Notes: a model not told the origin generated them from the letters alone. Positions 11,878 through 22,190 are shown, counted from the first letter of the stretch. The stretch: DNA of 64,000 nucleotides from Hetaerina americana (GCA_022747635.1 JAKTNV010000011.1:14623475-14687474); one strand, 5' to 3'. A program made the numbers and translations.

Positions 11878-12415
11878 GTACCTTCCAAGCCACCGCTAGG
11901 GTGTGTGGAAGGAGGCTATCACACACCAGGCATGAATTATCAAAAATTAAGTCATTAATTAGTTTTTATGCTCAGTATATCTCTGTAAAATGATTCGAAT
12001 GATGAATTCGAAATGCATGATAACTACGGGTACATGTACCACGGTATCTAAGGGAGATACACTTCTCTATGCAAAGGATAGGATCCCTACTTTTCACCTA
12101 ACTAAGCACTTTTTTAAGTTTAATTCTAATAACCATGTGTCACAATGACATTGTATAGAATTTATATCATCTGCTGAAGCTCTTTTATCTTCAGGATGGG
12201 CAATATCTTTGTGAACCACTGCATCGTCGGTAAATAAACGTATCTTAATAGTGACTACGGAGTGAATGTTGTTAACGTAAAGTAGGAATAAAAGAGGTCC
12301 GATAACACTTCCCTGAGGAACACCTGAAGTGAGCTCCTCTCTCTGAGTAATTACATTTTCACGGGAGATGCGAAAAACCGCGTGACGCAATGCGCGTGTG
12401 GAAATTCACAAACTA
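11878..12415 (-). mobile_element. Jockey/CR1-type LINE remnant, minus strand
   Basis: The high-coordinate end (12094-12415) encodes part of a reverse transcriptase. The low-coordinate end (11878-11940) is the 3' end of a family seen repeatedly in this window (on the minus strand cacaccctagcggtggcttg). Other copies with the same 3' end and a C-terminal coding part lie at 17290, 24540, 27440, 34790 and 42190. The piece between polymerase and 3' end is shorter than in those copies, so an internal deletion is likely. Confidence 0.7.
12094..12390 (-). pseudogene. Reverse transcriptase fragment (Jockey/CR1-type)
   Basis: The 98-codon fragment contains SGVPQGSVIGPLLFLLY, then a motif LFTDDAVV in the position of the usual Y/F-A-D-D box, then CDTWLLELNLKKC. 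The order and spacing are those of LINE reverse transcriptases of the Jockey/CR1 group (polymerase motifs B, C and D). The box has T in place of the usual A. The fingers region, the endonuclease and the end of the protein are missing. It is the only place in the window where this second LINE shows its polymerase core. Confidence 0.8.
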
Positions 12416-12454
12416 ATTGCGGGGCATGATAAGCCTATGTAAACTTAGGTATAC

Positions 12455-12534
12455 GTTTGGTGACCTAACACCCCCCGCCACACGCCCTTGCGGCGGCTTG
12501 CGGGGTGTTATGTAGATGTATATGTAGAGGTGTA
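12455..12534 (+). mobile_element. LINE 3' end with (GATGTA)-like tail
   Basis: The sequence acaccccccgccacacgccc followed by ttgcggcggcttgcggggt and a tail of tagatgta-like units matches, inverted, 45219-45292. It is a variant of the 3' end of the Jockey/CR1-type family. It lies head-out next to the minus-strand fragment 11878-12415. Confidence 0.65.
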
Positions 12535-13069
12535 GAAACAGTCATTGCCTTTCTGGTGTCTTTTCAAAGCGTTACGGCTAACTTATCCCATTCCGAATCA
12601 TCCCTCTTGTCCCTTTCGAGATGCTCTCCGCCCCTTTTCGACCCAAGAGGAGTCCTTCCAGTCATGTGTGGAGAAAAAAAGGATCCAGGATTCCTTGTCC
12701 CTAGGGAATCCTCCATTTCTGTCCCTTTCCTACCACTGCCCAACCCTTTCTATCTCTCTCTAACTCTCCATCTCTCTCTCTCTCTCGATCCACTGCTATT
12801 TCTTCCGCTCCCTCTCTCATCCCCTGTCCCCCGGAATCCCTCCGCTGTTGATGACTTCATGGTCGCTGACTCAGTTTATGGCCCACGTGGAAATGGGCGA
12901 GGGAGGGAGGAGTGAGTGAGCTGTGCGTGGAAATCGAGGTTTGGAGTGGGTCGGGATGCAAATATTTTTTTTTCCTTTTTGTTTTGTTTTACTTAATTTT
13001 TTTCGTCCCGCACGCCGCCCTTGTGCGCGTGGAGAGCCTATTAATTTACTTTTCCCCTTTCCCCCTCCA
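12535..13069. other. Pyrimidine-rich sequence without gene
   Basis: Mainly C/T on the plus strand with a short CT microsatellite near 12755-12790. Open frames here (for example 12505-12915) have low-complexity Ser/Leu/Pro translations and no motif. Confidence 0.45.
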
Positions 13070-13870
13070 CCTCTCCAAATTTACCCCGCAAAATGTCCTC
13101 TCGCATTTTGTCTCCTAGAGACCCCACCAAACTTCCCCTCATAAGCCCTCATCCTAAACCATCCTCCCAAACTCCGTACCAAAGTCCTCAATTACACGCC
13201 TTCTAACCTATGCTTCTAAACCCACCTCCTAAAAACCTCTCCAAAACCTCCCTCCGCCTAAACTATCTACCGAATTCGCTCTCCTAACCTCCCCACATAA
13301 ACCCCGAACAAACTCGCCGTATTAAACTCTCGTCCTAAACCGGCATCCTAAACCCGAACCAAATTCTCTTTCCTAGCGGCCATACCTAAACCCCCAACCA
13401 AATTCTCCCTCCTTAATCATCTATTCAAACACACCCCTTAACCTACCCTCCTAAACCACCCCTCTAGATCTCCCATTCAATGACCCTTTGTGGAAACCTT
13501 ATTTTACCTTCCTCAATGTCCCCCTTTTAAAATTACTTCAAAACGACTTCTTATATTGCCTCCTAAATTCTCTTCCTAAATTCTCCACATAAATTCTCCA
13601 CCTAAACTCCTTTCCAAACTGACCCTGCATTCCCTTACCTACACCCTCGTTCTAACCGTTCCTCCTAAATCCCCCTCCACTGACCCCCTCCTAATGCCCC
13701 AACTTATCCCTGCCATTACACCATCCTGCTAAAGACCTCTCCTAAACTCCCTACTATCCGACCCCCCCCCCTGCAAATCACCCTCCTAAGCACCCCCCCA
13801 AAATCTTCCCCTCCCCCCTAGGCCTCCTCCACATCCCCTTCAATCCCCCTCTTCATTTCTTGAGCCGCCC
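13070..13870. repeat. C-rich, G-poor tract with degenerate cctaaa units
   Basis: About 800 bp of plus-strand sequence that is almost free of G and repeats loose versions of cctcctaaacc. The spacing of the cctaa cores is irregular, roughly 10-30 bp. The unit resembles the complement of the insect telomere repeat (TTAGG) but is not an exact array. It may be a decayed minisatellite. Confidence 0.5.
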
Positions 13871-14489
13871 TCTTCATCACGTCTGCTCGCAAGTCTTCCC
13901 CACCTGAAAGGGAGAAAGTGTCCCGCGACACGAATTTCGATGGTCCAAACTTTTTGAGTCCACATTGAGCCTCCTGGCAGACACTCGCCAAATTAAATCA
14001 GAAGTGGTTTTGCAACACGGGGTGGACGAGACACGGGAAATAAACGGGGGGAGGAGAAGGGTTCGAGGACCCTTCCGCGCAGGACGGTGCCGTTATAATG
14101 ATGCCTGCGTGAGTTCGCACCATACCGACGGTTAATTTTTTTAGGGTGACGTAAATTTTGCCGTTACCTCGTCACAGGCGACGCTGATGTCCCACCGCAC
14201 TATCCAGCTCTATAGCATTGATCTTTGCGCGTGGGTTGCCCATCGCGTGCGTTAGGGTGCCGTGTAAAGCTCGAAGAAAATTCATTGTTGTGGCATTATA
14301 TGAAGTTAACGTTTGCAAAAAAGATGAACTAAAGAAAAATTCAAAAAAGAGAAAAACTCTCATCTTTATATTAGAATTATTTGTATATCCTCATACTCTT
14401 TTGAAGGTTCTCGCGACCACCGAAAAACTTAAGTAAATCGTTTTTATATGTTGTAAGTATTTTGCTCATGCTAAATAAATTAATAAATA
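13871..14489. other. No recognisable feature
   Basis: Mixed sequence. A moderately GC-rich part (13880-14120) precedes AT-rich DNA. No coding or known repeat recognised. Confidence 0.45.
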
Positions 14490-14508
14490 TATATTATGTA
14501 TATATAGT

Positions 14509-14557
<49 letters not shown>
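14490..14557. repeat. (AT)n tract
   Basis: Imperfect then pure AT repeat, directly upstream of the short RTE insertion and its target duplication. Confidence 0.9.
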
Positions 14558-14559
<2 letters not shown>

Positions 14560-14578
14560 TACACATATATTAGTATAT

Positions 14579-14706
14579 TCAGAGACGAAGAGGAACCTGA
14601 TGTAGAGTAGGATGTTGTGTTTTGCTACGAGTCACAAATATTTATTTAGGAGCTTTGCCCATCCAAAAACCTACCTTAACCGGTAGATTTCCTAATAATA
14701 ATAATA
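14579..14706 (+). mobile_element. Very short RTE LINE insertion with target duplication
   Basis: This 128-bp piece is only the last coding codons and 3' end of the RTE family, ending with the (TAA)n tail. The same 12 bp, atattagtatat, flank it at 14567-14578 and 14707-14718. It is thus a complete insertion event of a severely 5'-truncated transcript, not the relic of a longer copy. Confidence 0.9.
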
Positions 14707-14769
14707 ATATTAGTATATAAAATTCAAAATTCGCGATACTTTTTTAACAGACCTCGACCCCAAAAATAA

Positions 14770-14940
14770 ATATGTGAGTGTCCTTCCTCTATGTTTCTAT
14801 GTTTTAAAAATCTACATCTGTGTTTTTATATATTTGTGCGCCGCCGAAGAGCGTTCCTTTTCGAAGTTCGATACATACACACACACATATATATATATAT
14901 GTACACACACACATATATATATATATATATATGTGTGTGT
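14770..14940 (+). repeat. Half-copy of the palindrome module plus AT/AC microsatellite
   Basis: Positions 14775-14868 match the right half of the palindrome at 54988-55130: gagtgtcctt, then aaaaatctacatctgtgttt, then gccgaagagcgttcc. Then follow short (AC)n and (AT)n runs. The hammerhead-like core itself is absent here, so only the outer part of one arm is present. Confidence 0.75.
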
Positions 14941-15203
14941 GTACGAGGTATATTCATAACGTAAGGGCCGTTTGCCTATATTTTAGTCTGTTGCAGTCGG
15001 TGAATTTAAACAAGAGGCGGATATGAATACAGCACACGAATACTCTTCGACACGTACTAAAATGGAGTCTGGTAGTTAGGAAATAATATATGTGTAATTT
15101 TACATCACGGAAAGAAAATTTTATTTTTAAGCTTCTCTCATAATTTTCCCCATGATTCTTGCGTTTGAAAAATCATTCCCATTACACTGTGAATAAACAT
15201 AAT

Positions 15204-15275
15204 TTCCCATGTCGGGAATCGAACCCGGGCCTTCTGGGTGGAAGCCAACTATCCTAGCCACTAGACCACATGGGA
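15204..15275 (-). tRNA. tRNA-Glu-like gene with UCC (Gly) anticodon, or pseudogene
   Basis: The minus strand folds as a 72-nt tRNA. It has a perfect 7-bp acceptor stem (tcccatg/catggga), a D arm, a TTCGATT T-loop and a discriminator A. The body closely resembles eukaryotic tRNA-Glu. The anticodon loop is cttccac, so the anticodon reads TCC (Gly) rather than TTC (Glu). The segment atagttggcttcca also resembles tRNA-Gly(UCC). Stem mismatches at 27:43 and 49:65 weaken it, and no close T-run terminator follows, so a pseudogene is possible. Confidence 0.6.
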
Positions 15276-16688
15276 CATTGAGACATCGTGGGGATATCCA
15301 TCGTAATCCCTAATCCTTTGGAATTCACTGCTTGCTATGTGATTAACGTAATAAAGCTTGTTTTCTTTGATTTTAAAGGGTATTTACTTTACCAGTAATG
15401 CTTTCCTCTGACGGAAGTTGATTCAATTTACGGATTTTCGCTTATGAAAAAATATCTTCTCTATTCCATGATAAATTCAAAGGGTTCATTTCGTAACTCA
15501 TTTTTTCATATCAAATCCTCAAATAAATATAGAAAAAATCCCTATGAGGGCATAATAGATATTTATAATATTTGGGGAAAAAATATTCATTCATAATTTT
15601 TGAGAAAACACGAAAGTCGCGATACTTTTTGAACAGATCTCGTGTAATTTTTTTATCCGTGGGCGTATTTTACCGCATACCTATCTCAAAGGTAAATTTT
15701 TGACTACCCCAAGCAGATTTTTATTATTAAGTATCGTGGGAACTTCATATTTCTTTCTTCATTTCCACGTAACCTCTGTTTCCCTTCACGTTGTATAGAC
15801 AGCCGACTTTTCCTATCCCTAATCCGCTTTCACAGCTTTTATCCCTTTTATCACGGCCTTCAACAAAGTTGACCCTCTCTCCAATTCACTCCTATATTTT
15901 GTGATGTTATTATGCTTCATAGACTCTGCCCTGTTTACTCAATAGAAGACCTAGTCTAAATCAATGATGCAATCTTTTGATTTTACTCCACCTTCATTTG
16001 CGTTAATGTAATACATACCGCTGTGGCATCACGAATAATCGGCATAGGCAAACAGAATTTTCATGACTTGGCTACTTTCTGAATATGAGGCGATTGTTTC
16101 GTTAATTCTCCAGCATTAAATTGTAACCTTTCTAACAACAGCATCCATTTCAGTTTTTTAGATAAACAAAAGATTAATACCGCAGTTATGGAGAATAATT
16201 ACCGGTAAGATTTATTAGGTAGGTCTGCTCCTCACTCAACTGCTGTTAACCCAAATGTCAAACGGTTTCCGTCCGTCTAGGGTATATGTATTTTATGGAC
16301 TCTGATGGTTTGGCTCTTAGGACAGAAATAATATTTCCTTCTGTAACCAAGTAAGAATAGCTTTTTTAAGATCCCAGCGGCAGAAGGGTCCTTAATTCTT
16401 CCAGAGAGCATACAAAATAACTTTCCTTCATTTTGAACAAAACACAAAAATTAATGATCATCATGAGTTATGTATGCATCGAAGAGAACAAACGAAGAAG
16501 TGCTTTATTAGTGGTAAGGGAGTACAGAAGAAAGTCATTGGTAGAAATTCGAAATTTTTCATTTGGAAATTCGTGTCAATTTTTTCAGGAGATACTGTGA
16601 AGCAGTTGAAGATTGAAAAATATATAAGAATGTTGAACAAGCGATGTTGAGAGAGTAAAGTTAATTGCCTTCAAAGGAATCTTCGAAA
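15276..16688. other. No gene; one TIR-like motif
   Basis: AT-rich. The motif tcgcgatactttttgaacag at 15618-15637 recurs, slightly altered, at 14731-14750 in the same orientation and resembles a mariner end. No partner end was found. No coding recognised. Confidence 0.4.
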
Positions 16689-16697
16689 GAATCAAGG

Positions 16698-17184
16698 TGG
16701 GGATCGAGATGGTGCGGGGGCTAACGCACTTGATTCCCACCCAGAGGGCCCGGGTTCCGTTAAGTGTTACGTCATGCGCAGTGACTGATTGTTACCAGTT
16801 CCGACGATTCCAATTGCAGAATTCGGCCAATTGAAAGAAAATCCATTGTCGTACGCGGTAGCATGTCAACGAGGTGCCCTAATTTTTACGAATTCCCCCA
16901 TTATCCGAGATGGATTATACGAGTACTAACCTGCGCTTTCCCGGCGGTGTTGAATATTTTTCAGGGGTATCCCGATCCCTACTTGAGGTGCTTTGTGGAG
17001 GGAACTTTGAGTGAGTACGCCGTCCGTCGAATGGGACGTTAAGCTGCAGACCCCCTGGCGCCTTTCGTTAAGAGTAGGCTAATGCCGACGCCGGGTTTCT
17101 CTCCTCCCTTCATCCTTTCCTGTCCATCCCCTATGGCGCAAATGACCTCAGCTGTCGGTCGCCGCCCCTAAATACTACTACTAG
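16698..17184 (+). mobile_element. SINE-D copy (tRNA-derived) with target duplication
   Basis: It starts with a tRNA-like promoter region (gagatggtgcgggggctaac, then gggcccgggttcc) and shares its body with the copy at 23708-24016: gtgttgaatatttttcag, then tacgccgtccgtcg, then gccgacgccgggtttctctc. It ends in an (ACT)n tail. A 9-bp duplication, gaatcaagg, flanks it at 16689-16697 and 17185-17193. About 175 bp at roughly 16760-16938, inside the B-box area, are not in the other copy. They are either an insertion or a segment lost there. Confidence 0.88.
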
Positions 17185-17289
17185 GAATCAAGGCATACTG
17201 GAAGGAATTTCATACATAGAGCTGAAGGAGTACATAGAGGAATCAGTACATAAAGCTGAAGAATAAGTTATTGCATTATACTAAATTGC

Positions 17290-17775
17290 ATGTTTTAAAG
17301 ATAGCATTTCGCGTCGTAACGTTATCTTTCACTGGTTGGACCTCAGTACCATATGCAGGGAAACTGCATGGAATCATCATGAAGTTGGATTGATTGCCGA
17401 ATTAGATAGCATTCAGCATAGGGGAGCTAGATTTATGAAACGCTGTTTTGACAAACTGATTAGCGTCTATAAATTATTAGATGACTAGGTTTGGAATCAC
17501 TCACGGAACGAAGGTTAAATGACAGATTAAATTTCTTGGCGTTGAAAATGTGTTATTAGCTCCATCGTGCTGTGGTAGCAGAGGTCATGTCAATAAAATT
17601 AAAGAGATTAACTGAAGAACAGTTAGATGTAAGATGGCATTATTCCCATGAACGATAAGGGATCAGAATGACGTTATCCGACTTGGCCAGGGGGTAATAA
17701 TTTGGTGTCAAAAGAAGTCTAGTGTGTAATCATCCCTTGTCACGCACTCTAGCGGTGGCTTGCAATATACCTTGT
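17290..17775 (+). mobile_element. Jockey/CR1-type LINE 3' remnant
   Basis: It aligns with 27440-27965 and 34790-35160. The blocks are gaagttggattgattgccga, a segment equivalent to 'LGxxSLxxR' (ggtttggaatcactcacgga) and the end gcactctagcggtggcttgc. It covers the C-terminal coding part and the 3' end. Frames are broken. Confidence 0.7.
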
Positions 17776-17789
17776 ATGAAGTATGAAGT

Positions 17790-18300
17790 TGGTCACCTAT
17801 GCCAGATAAGTCGAAGGGTGGCAGCAAGACGTAATGTGGTCCGCGCAGCGTCTGTTCCTCAGTGAGGCGGCGGCAAAGGCGTCTGACCCCAGTAGGGAGG
17901 CCATTGAGTGGTGGTGTCATGTAAAGAACACCATTAAGAAAGGCGGCTGGAAACCACCTCAATGATTATTCCCAAGATTTCTATGACGGACAGTATGGAG
18001 AAAATTAGTCCTACAGGACTCGGCCCAATCGGCCGCGTGTCGTGCTCGGTAGTGGGTCATCTCAGAATATCCTTACAAAGCGACTATGGCAGCACAGAAT
18101 ACGACCCAATTAGTTGGAATAGGGTCATGGAATGTTAGGATAGGGAAAACAAAAAGATAGGGAGCGTAGTGAGCAAAGAGAAAGCGACTGATTCATGATC
18201 GAATTTTAGTGGTGATCATTTTGAGCAGAAAAAGAAGCGGAACCAACGAACTTGGTCTTTGTTCACGTATGCAATGCATCTGGTATACGTAATATTCCCT
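17790..18300 (+). mobile_element. RTE LINE 5' leader and endonuclease start, decayed
   Basis: The sequence from ggctggaaaccacc through gattattcccaagatttcta to actcggcccaatcggccg matches, in order, the leader and first codons of the best RTE copy (minus strand 51840-51720). Further on, 18125-18300 retains pieces equivalent to the endonuclease start and the 'KAEPTNLVI' area. Upstream of 17930 it may show leader sequence that the better copy lacks. It is older than the adjoining copy at 18771 and is best read as a separate insertion. Confidence 0.65.
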
Positions 18301-18500
18301 TTTATCTTGTCTGCGTCAAGAATTTCGTCCTCCATTTGCAGTGGACTTGCTCCAAGCCTCAAACAATGATCCAGGTTTGCTAAAAAAAGTTATGAACAGT
18401 CATGAGTGTACGGCTAAGACCCTGAAAAAAAGCCCAGTTTTCCAAGCAGTCGATTGACGAAATAAAGTAGAATACGTTGATATATATATATATATATATC
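18301..18500. repeat. Short unassigned DNA ending in (AT)n
   Basis: The last 21 bp (18479-18499) are (AT)n and adjoin the 3' end of the minus-strand SINE-A copy. Confidence 0.6.
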
Positions 18501-18770
18501 TAAACCATAAACACAGTAATCAACCCGACGGTCGGTTTGTTGGTGATGATAGAGTTCACCTAGTACTAAGCCCGACGTTGTGTGAAATTCACACATCAGG
18601 GTAGGGGGGCCAGTTCCTTTCCCTGTGCCGGTTATGGTTTCCCAGGAACACCTGGTACCCAAAAAATCACATAGCTTGGGTGGAGCTGCAGGTGCCCAGA
18701 GCTTGCCCGGGAATCGAACCCGGGACCCTCCAGTCAGCAGTCCAACGCTCTACCCACTGGACTACCGCAA
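18501..18770 (-). mobile_element. SINE-A copy (tRNA-derived), minus strand
   Basis: On the minus strand it starts gcggtagtccagtgggtaga (A-box-like) followed by ggttcgattcccgg (B box), a body shared with 38438-38717, and a 3' end tgtgtttatggttta that runs into (AT)n. Both Pol III boxes look intact. Its 5' end touches the truncated RTE copy that begins at 18771 without any spacer. Confidence 0.88.
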
Positions 18771-19654
18771 GGGAGATGAAATTAAATAAGGCCGTGGGGG
18801 TAGATAACATTCCCGTGGAACATTTAAAATGCTTAGGAAAATGTGGTAGGAAGAGGCTATATGGACTAATCCGTAGCATTTATGAGGAGGGAATCTGGCC
18901 GGAAGACTTTCTCAGATCAGTTTTAGTTCCTATTCCGAAAAAGGTAAAGGCCACGTCATGTGAGGAGTATAGGACAATTAGTTTGATATCCCACGCAGCT
19001 AAAGTTGTTCTCAGGATCATAAACAAAAGGATAGAGAATAGGGCAAATGATTACTTAGGGGATGATCAGTTTGGGTTTAGGAAGGGGAGAGGTAGGCGTG
19101 ATGCCATTGCAGTAATGAGATTATTAATCGAGAGGAATTTAGAACACAACCAGGACGTATTTGCCTGTTTCGTAGATTTCGAAAAAGCGTTTGATAGAGT
19201 GAATTGGGAAAAACTGATGAGTATTCTGCAGAAAATAGGAATAGATTGGAGGGAAAGGAGGCTAATCCGCAACCTGTACATGTCTCAGACAGTTCATGTG
19301 CGGGTGGGAAACGGGGAGTCAGGATGGGCAGTGTTAGGAAGGGGTGTAAGGCAGGGTTGCCCATTATCACCGTTGCTGTTCAACCTGTATGCAGAGGAAA
19401 TGATCAAAGAGGCATGGGAAGAACTCGAGGTAGGAATGAAAGTGGGCGGGGAATTCGTAAAATCAGTTAGGTTTGCTGATGACCAAGCTCTAATTTGTCA
19501 GTCAGCCAAGGGGCTGCAAGCATTGCTGAGTGAATTGGAAATTCAGTGCGACAGGTATGGGATGAGAATCAATATTAATAAAACAAAGGTTATGCGATTT
19601 TCTAGAAAGAAAAAGGCCAAGCTTAACATTAAACTAGGAGGGCAAAAACTATAG
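18680..19654 (+). pseudogene. RTE reverse transcriptase fused to antisense SINE-A start
   Basis: The open frame starts with an ATG inside antisense SINE-A (MELQVPRACPGIEPGT) and passes without a stop into RTE sequence at 18771 (EMKLNKAVGVDNIPVEHL). It then covers polymerase motifs PIPKK, FRKGRG, FVDFEKAFD, RQGCPLSPLLFNLY and FADDQAL. A TAG ends it at 19654. In the same frame, 19655-20179 encodes the C-terminal part to KRDLI and a stop. The endonuclease is missing. Whether the antisense SINE start is ever used is unknown. Confidence 0.85.
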
Positions 19655-20275
19655 CAGGTAGAACAGTTTACGTATCTCGGTAGTGTTTTGGACCAACACG
19701 GTCAAAGTAGTAGGGACGTAAGGAGAAGAATTGCGCTAGGCAAAGAGGCTTTCACAAGGAGGAGGGAGTTGATGACGGGGACGTTGAGTGAGGATGTTAA
19801 GAAAAGACTCGTAAAAACTTTGATATGGAGCGTAGCTATGTACGGCGCGAAAACGTGGTCATTGAAGCAGGAGGACAGACGTAGATTGGAGGCTTTTGAA
19901 ATGTGGGTGTGGAGAAGAATGGAGAAGGTGAAATGGACAGAGAAGAAAACAAATGAGGAAGTACTTGGTATGGTGGGCGAAGAGAGGGGTTTGTTGGGAG
20001 CAATCCTATGGAGGCAGGAAAAGTGGATGAAGGGGGTGTTGACCGGCAGTGGGATGTTGAAGACTGTGATAAAGGGTAGAATGTTGGGCAAAAGAGGAAA
20101 GGGAAGGAACAGGATAGGGATGTTGGACGGGATGAAGGGCGGAAGAAAGTACTCAGAGATGAAGAGGGACCTGATATAGAGTACGATGATGGATTTTGTG
20201 TTTTGTTAGGAGTAATACAATATTTGTTTGGTAGTTTTGTCCATCCAAAAACCTACCTTAACCGGTAGATTACCT
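18771..20275 (+). mobile_element. RTE LINE, young 5'-truncated copy
   Basis: It carries the polymerase, the C-terminal region and the 3' end (cctaccttaaccggtagatt), but ends in ttaaaaaaa and then (AT)n instead of (TAA)n. It begins at gggagatgaaattaaataag, directly against the 5' end of SINE-A. Apart from one stop (GAG to TAG at 19652-19654) the frame is open to 20179, so the copy is recent. No target duplication could be defined. Confidence 0.9.
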
Positions 20276-20342
20276 TAAAAAAATATATATATATATTTAT
20301 TTATATATATGCATATGTTATGTATGTATATATGTGTATATG

Positions 20343-20373
<31 letters not shown>

Positions 20374-20450
20374 TAATTTATTTATATACTCACCTCTCCT
20401 GTGTTCGTCCTTTCTATCTCTTTTCCTTATATCTATTTCCATATGAATGA

Positions 20451-20481
<31 letters not shown>

Positions 20482-20483
20482 TA

Positions 20484-20521
<38 letters not shown>
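20276..20521 (+). repeat. AT-rich microsatellites with a SINE-C tail fragment
   Basis: (AT)n-rich stretches flank a piece at 20385-20450 (cacctctcctgtgttcgtcc, then ttttccttatatctatttcc) that matches the tail part of the 457-bp SINE-C unit. It shows the same pairing of SINE-C tail and (AT)n as at 36.3 and 61.1 kb. Confidence 0.75.
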
Positions 20522-20524
<3 letters not shown>

Positions 20525-20525
<1 letters not shown>

Positions 20526-20617
20526 CGAGAGTGTTCTGAAAAATTTCCGACATAACAAAGATACAAGACATTTTTTCTGAAATTTTCTTAGGTCGGAATC
20601 TTTTCAGACCACCCTCG
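20525..20617. mobile_element. Tiny mariner-like MITE
   Basis: The 93-bp sequence has imperfect ~26-bp inverted ends (cgagagtgttctgaaaaatt and, inverted, cgagggtggtctgaaaagat) with TA before the left end. The ends resemble those of the mariner elements of the window. There is no coding capacity. Confidence 0.65.
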
Positions 20618-22190
20618 CAAGTGTAATATATTCAAAGTATAAAAATATATATTTCATAATTTTTTCACAATCAGTTTAAGTTATGTTTTTTTGTAATTTA
20701 AGATTTCAATTCATTCACCACATTGAGGAATTTATGGCAATTACAATTTAGGATTCTTTCTCTGGCTGTTATATCGTTTACAAACGTAAGTTATAAGGCA
20801 TCCTTAAATGTGTGCGTGTATCTATACACACTCACTGCTGGACTGCCACTTCAAATAGACACAAAACAGAACGTAACGCTCACCGCTGCTTTAAAGCCTC
20901 GATGTATGCACAACACTTTTCTTCAGAAGGTAGAGTAGGAATCAGGGTGAGTGTGAGTCTGCGTGTGTCTATATATAAAAATAGTCTATATAGTATATAT
21001 ATATATATATATATAGTATATATAAATATATACTCATATACACACACGCATATATATATATATACCTGTATATTTATTTTTATATATACATACATACACA
21101 CACTACACTCACATATATACGTATGTGTGTGTGTACTCATACTCTCTCTCCTGCTCCCTCCTCCCACTTCGGGTGTGGTGTTTTGGATGGAGGGGGTGAA
21201 GTCTTCCGCGAAGGGGTTGCACTGGGAAGGGGTGAAAACGGGAACGTCGGAATGAGATACTCCTCCATTGGTGAAGAGAGAGAGAGAAGGGATGAGGGGA
21301 GAGGTGGAGGAGCGAGTGGGTTGAGGGGTGGGGGGTGGAGGGGCAATGAGAGGGGAAAGTGTGGGAGGAGAGGCGCGTCTGAGGGGTACAGAGGAGGTCC
21401 CCTTTGGAAGTCAGTCTCGTCTCGACGCCAGGGAAGAGATTTCAGAGCTTCCTTGCTCTGAAGTGTCCGCCAGTGTATCACGTGCGCCGCCAGGATTATC
21501 TCCTGCCCCACATATCTCTCTCCCTTCCATTTTTCAGTGTTGTCCCCTGCCCCCGAGTTTTTTTTATATGAAGCGGAGAGGATTTTTCTCCCGAATGGGA
21601 AGTTGCATGAGTGTATATCTCTCCGTCTGATATACACACGCGTGCGCCAACCGCCATCTCTCGACTTTATTGTCCTGCCCTCTCACCTTGAAGAATTCAG
21701 AGTCGAGATAGTTTTTCGGCGGGAAGAGTTTCGACCTGTTGTTGTACCTGCAGGATATACCCCTTAGCCTCCAGACTTCTTGCCTTGGGATACCTCGAAA
21801 GGTAAACTCACCTCTTGTATAATCCTAACCACGCAACTCTTGCTTGCCGCACGGAGAAATGTTGGGGAATTTAATTCCAAGGTGTTTCAGTCTCTTTACC
21901 AATGTTTTTCAAGGTTTCGTCCCATACAGTAGCATTATTATATTTGCACCAGAAGGCTCCTGAGATTGTTAACACTCCGCTATACTGTTCTCTTTGACAT
22001 GAGATCCTGATCATCTTCGCTGCAACATCGTTAGAGATATACTTGCATCATCCAAGCCGTTCGAAACTAACCCTCGATTAATTTTAGCTGTGACTGACCT
22101 TTGGGAAAATCCAGCACACTTCTTTTGGGTTCTTTCCCGTGAATAATCTTCGGCTGTTCTAAAATTAGTGGTCATTTTGTCCTTTAAAAA
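20618..22190. other. No gene; microsatellites and purine-rich block
   Basis: 20990-21130 holds short AT and AC/GT runs. 21170-21400 is G/A-rich with a small (GA)n. 21400-21780 is of mixed, higher GC content. Open frames (up to 166 codons) are low-complexity or lack motifs, and several overlap on both strands. Confidence 0.45.

Noticed and set aside
14722..15645. A mariner element between the two tcgcgatactttt motifs
   Set aside because: Both motifs point the same way, so they cannot be the two inverted ends of one element.
21137..21637. 166-codon minus-strand open frame
   Set aside because: Its proline-rich translation comes from the G/A-rich tract. Overlapping frames on the other strand are equally long.
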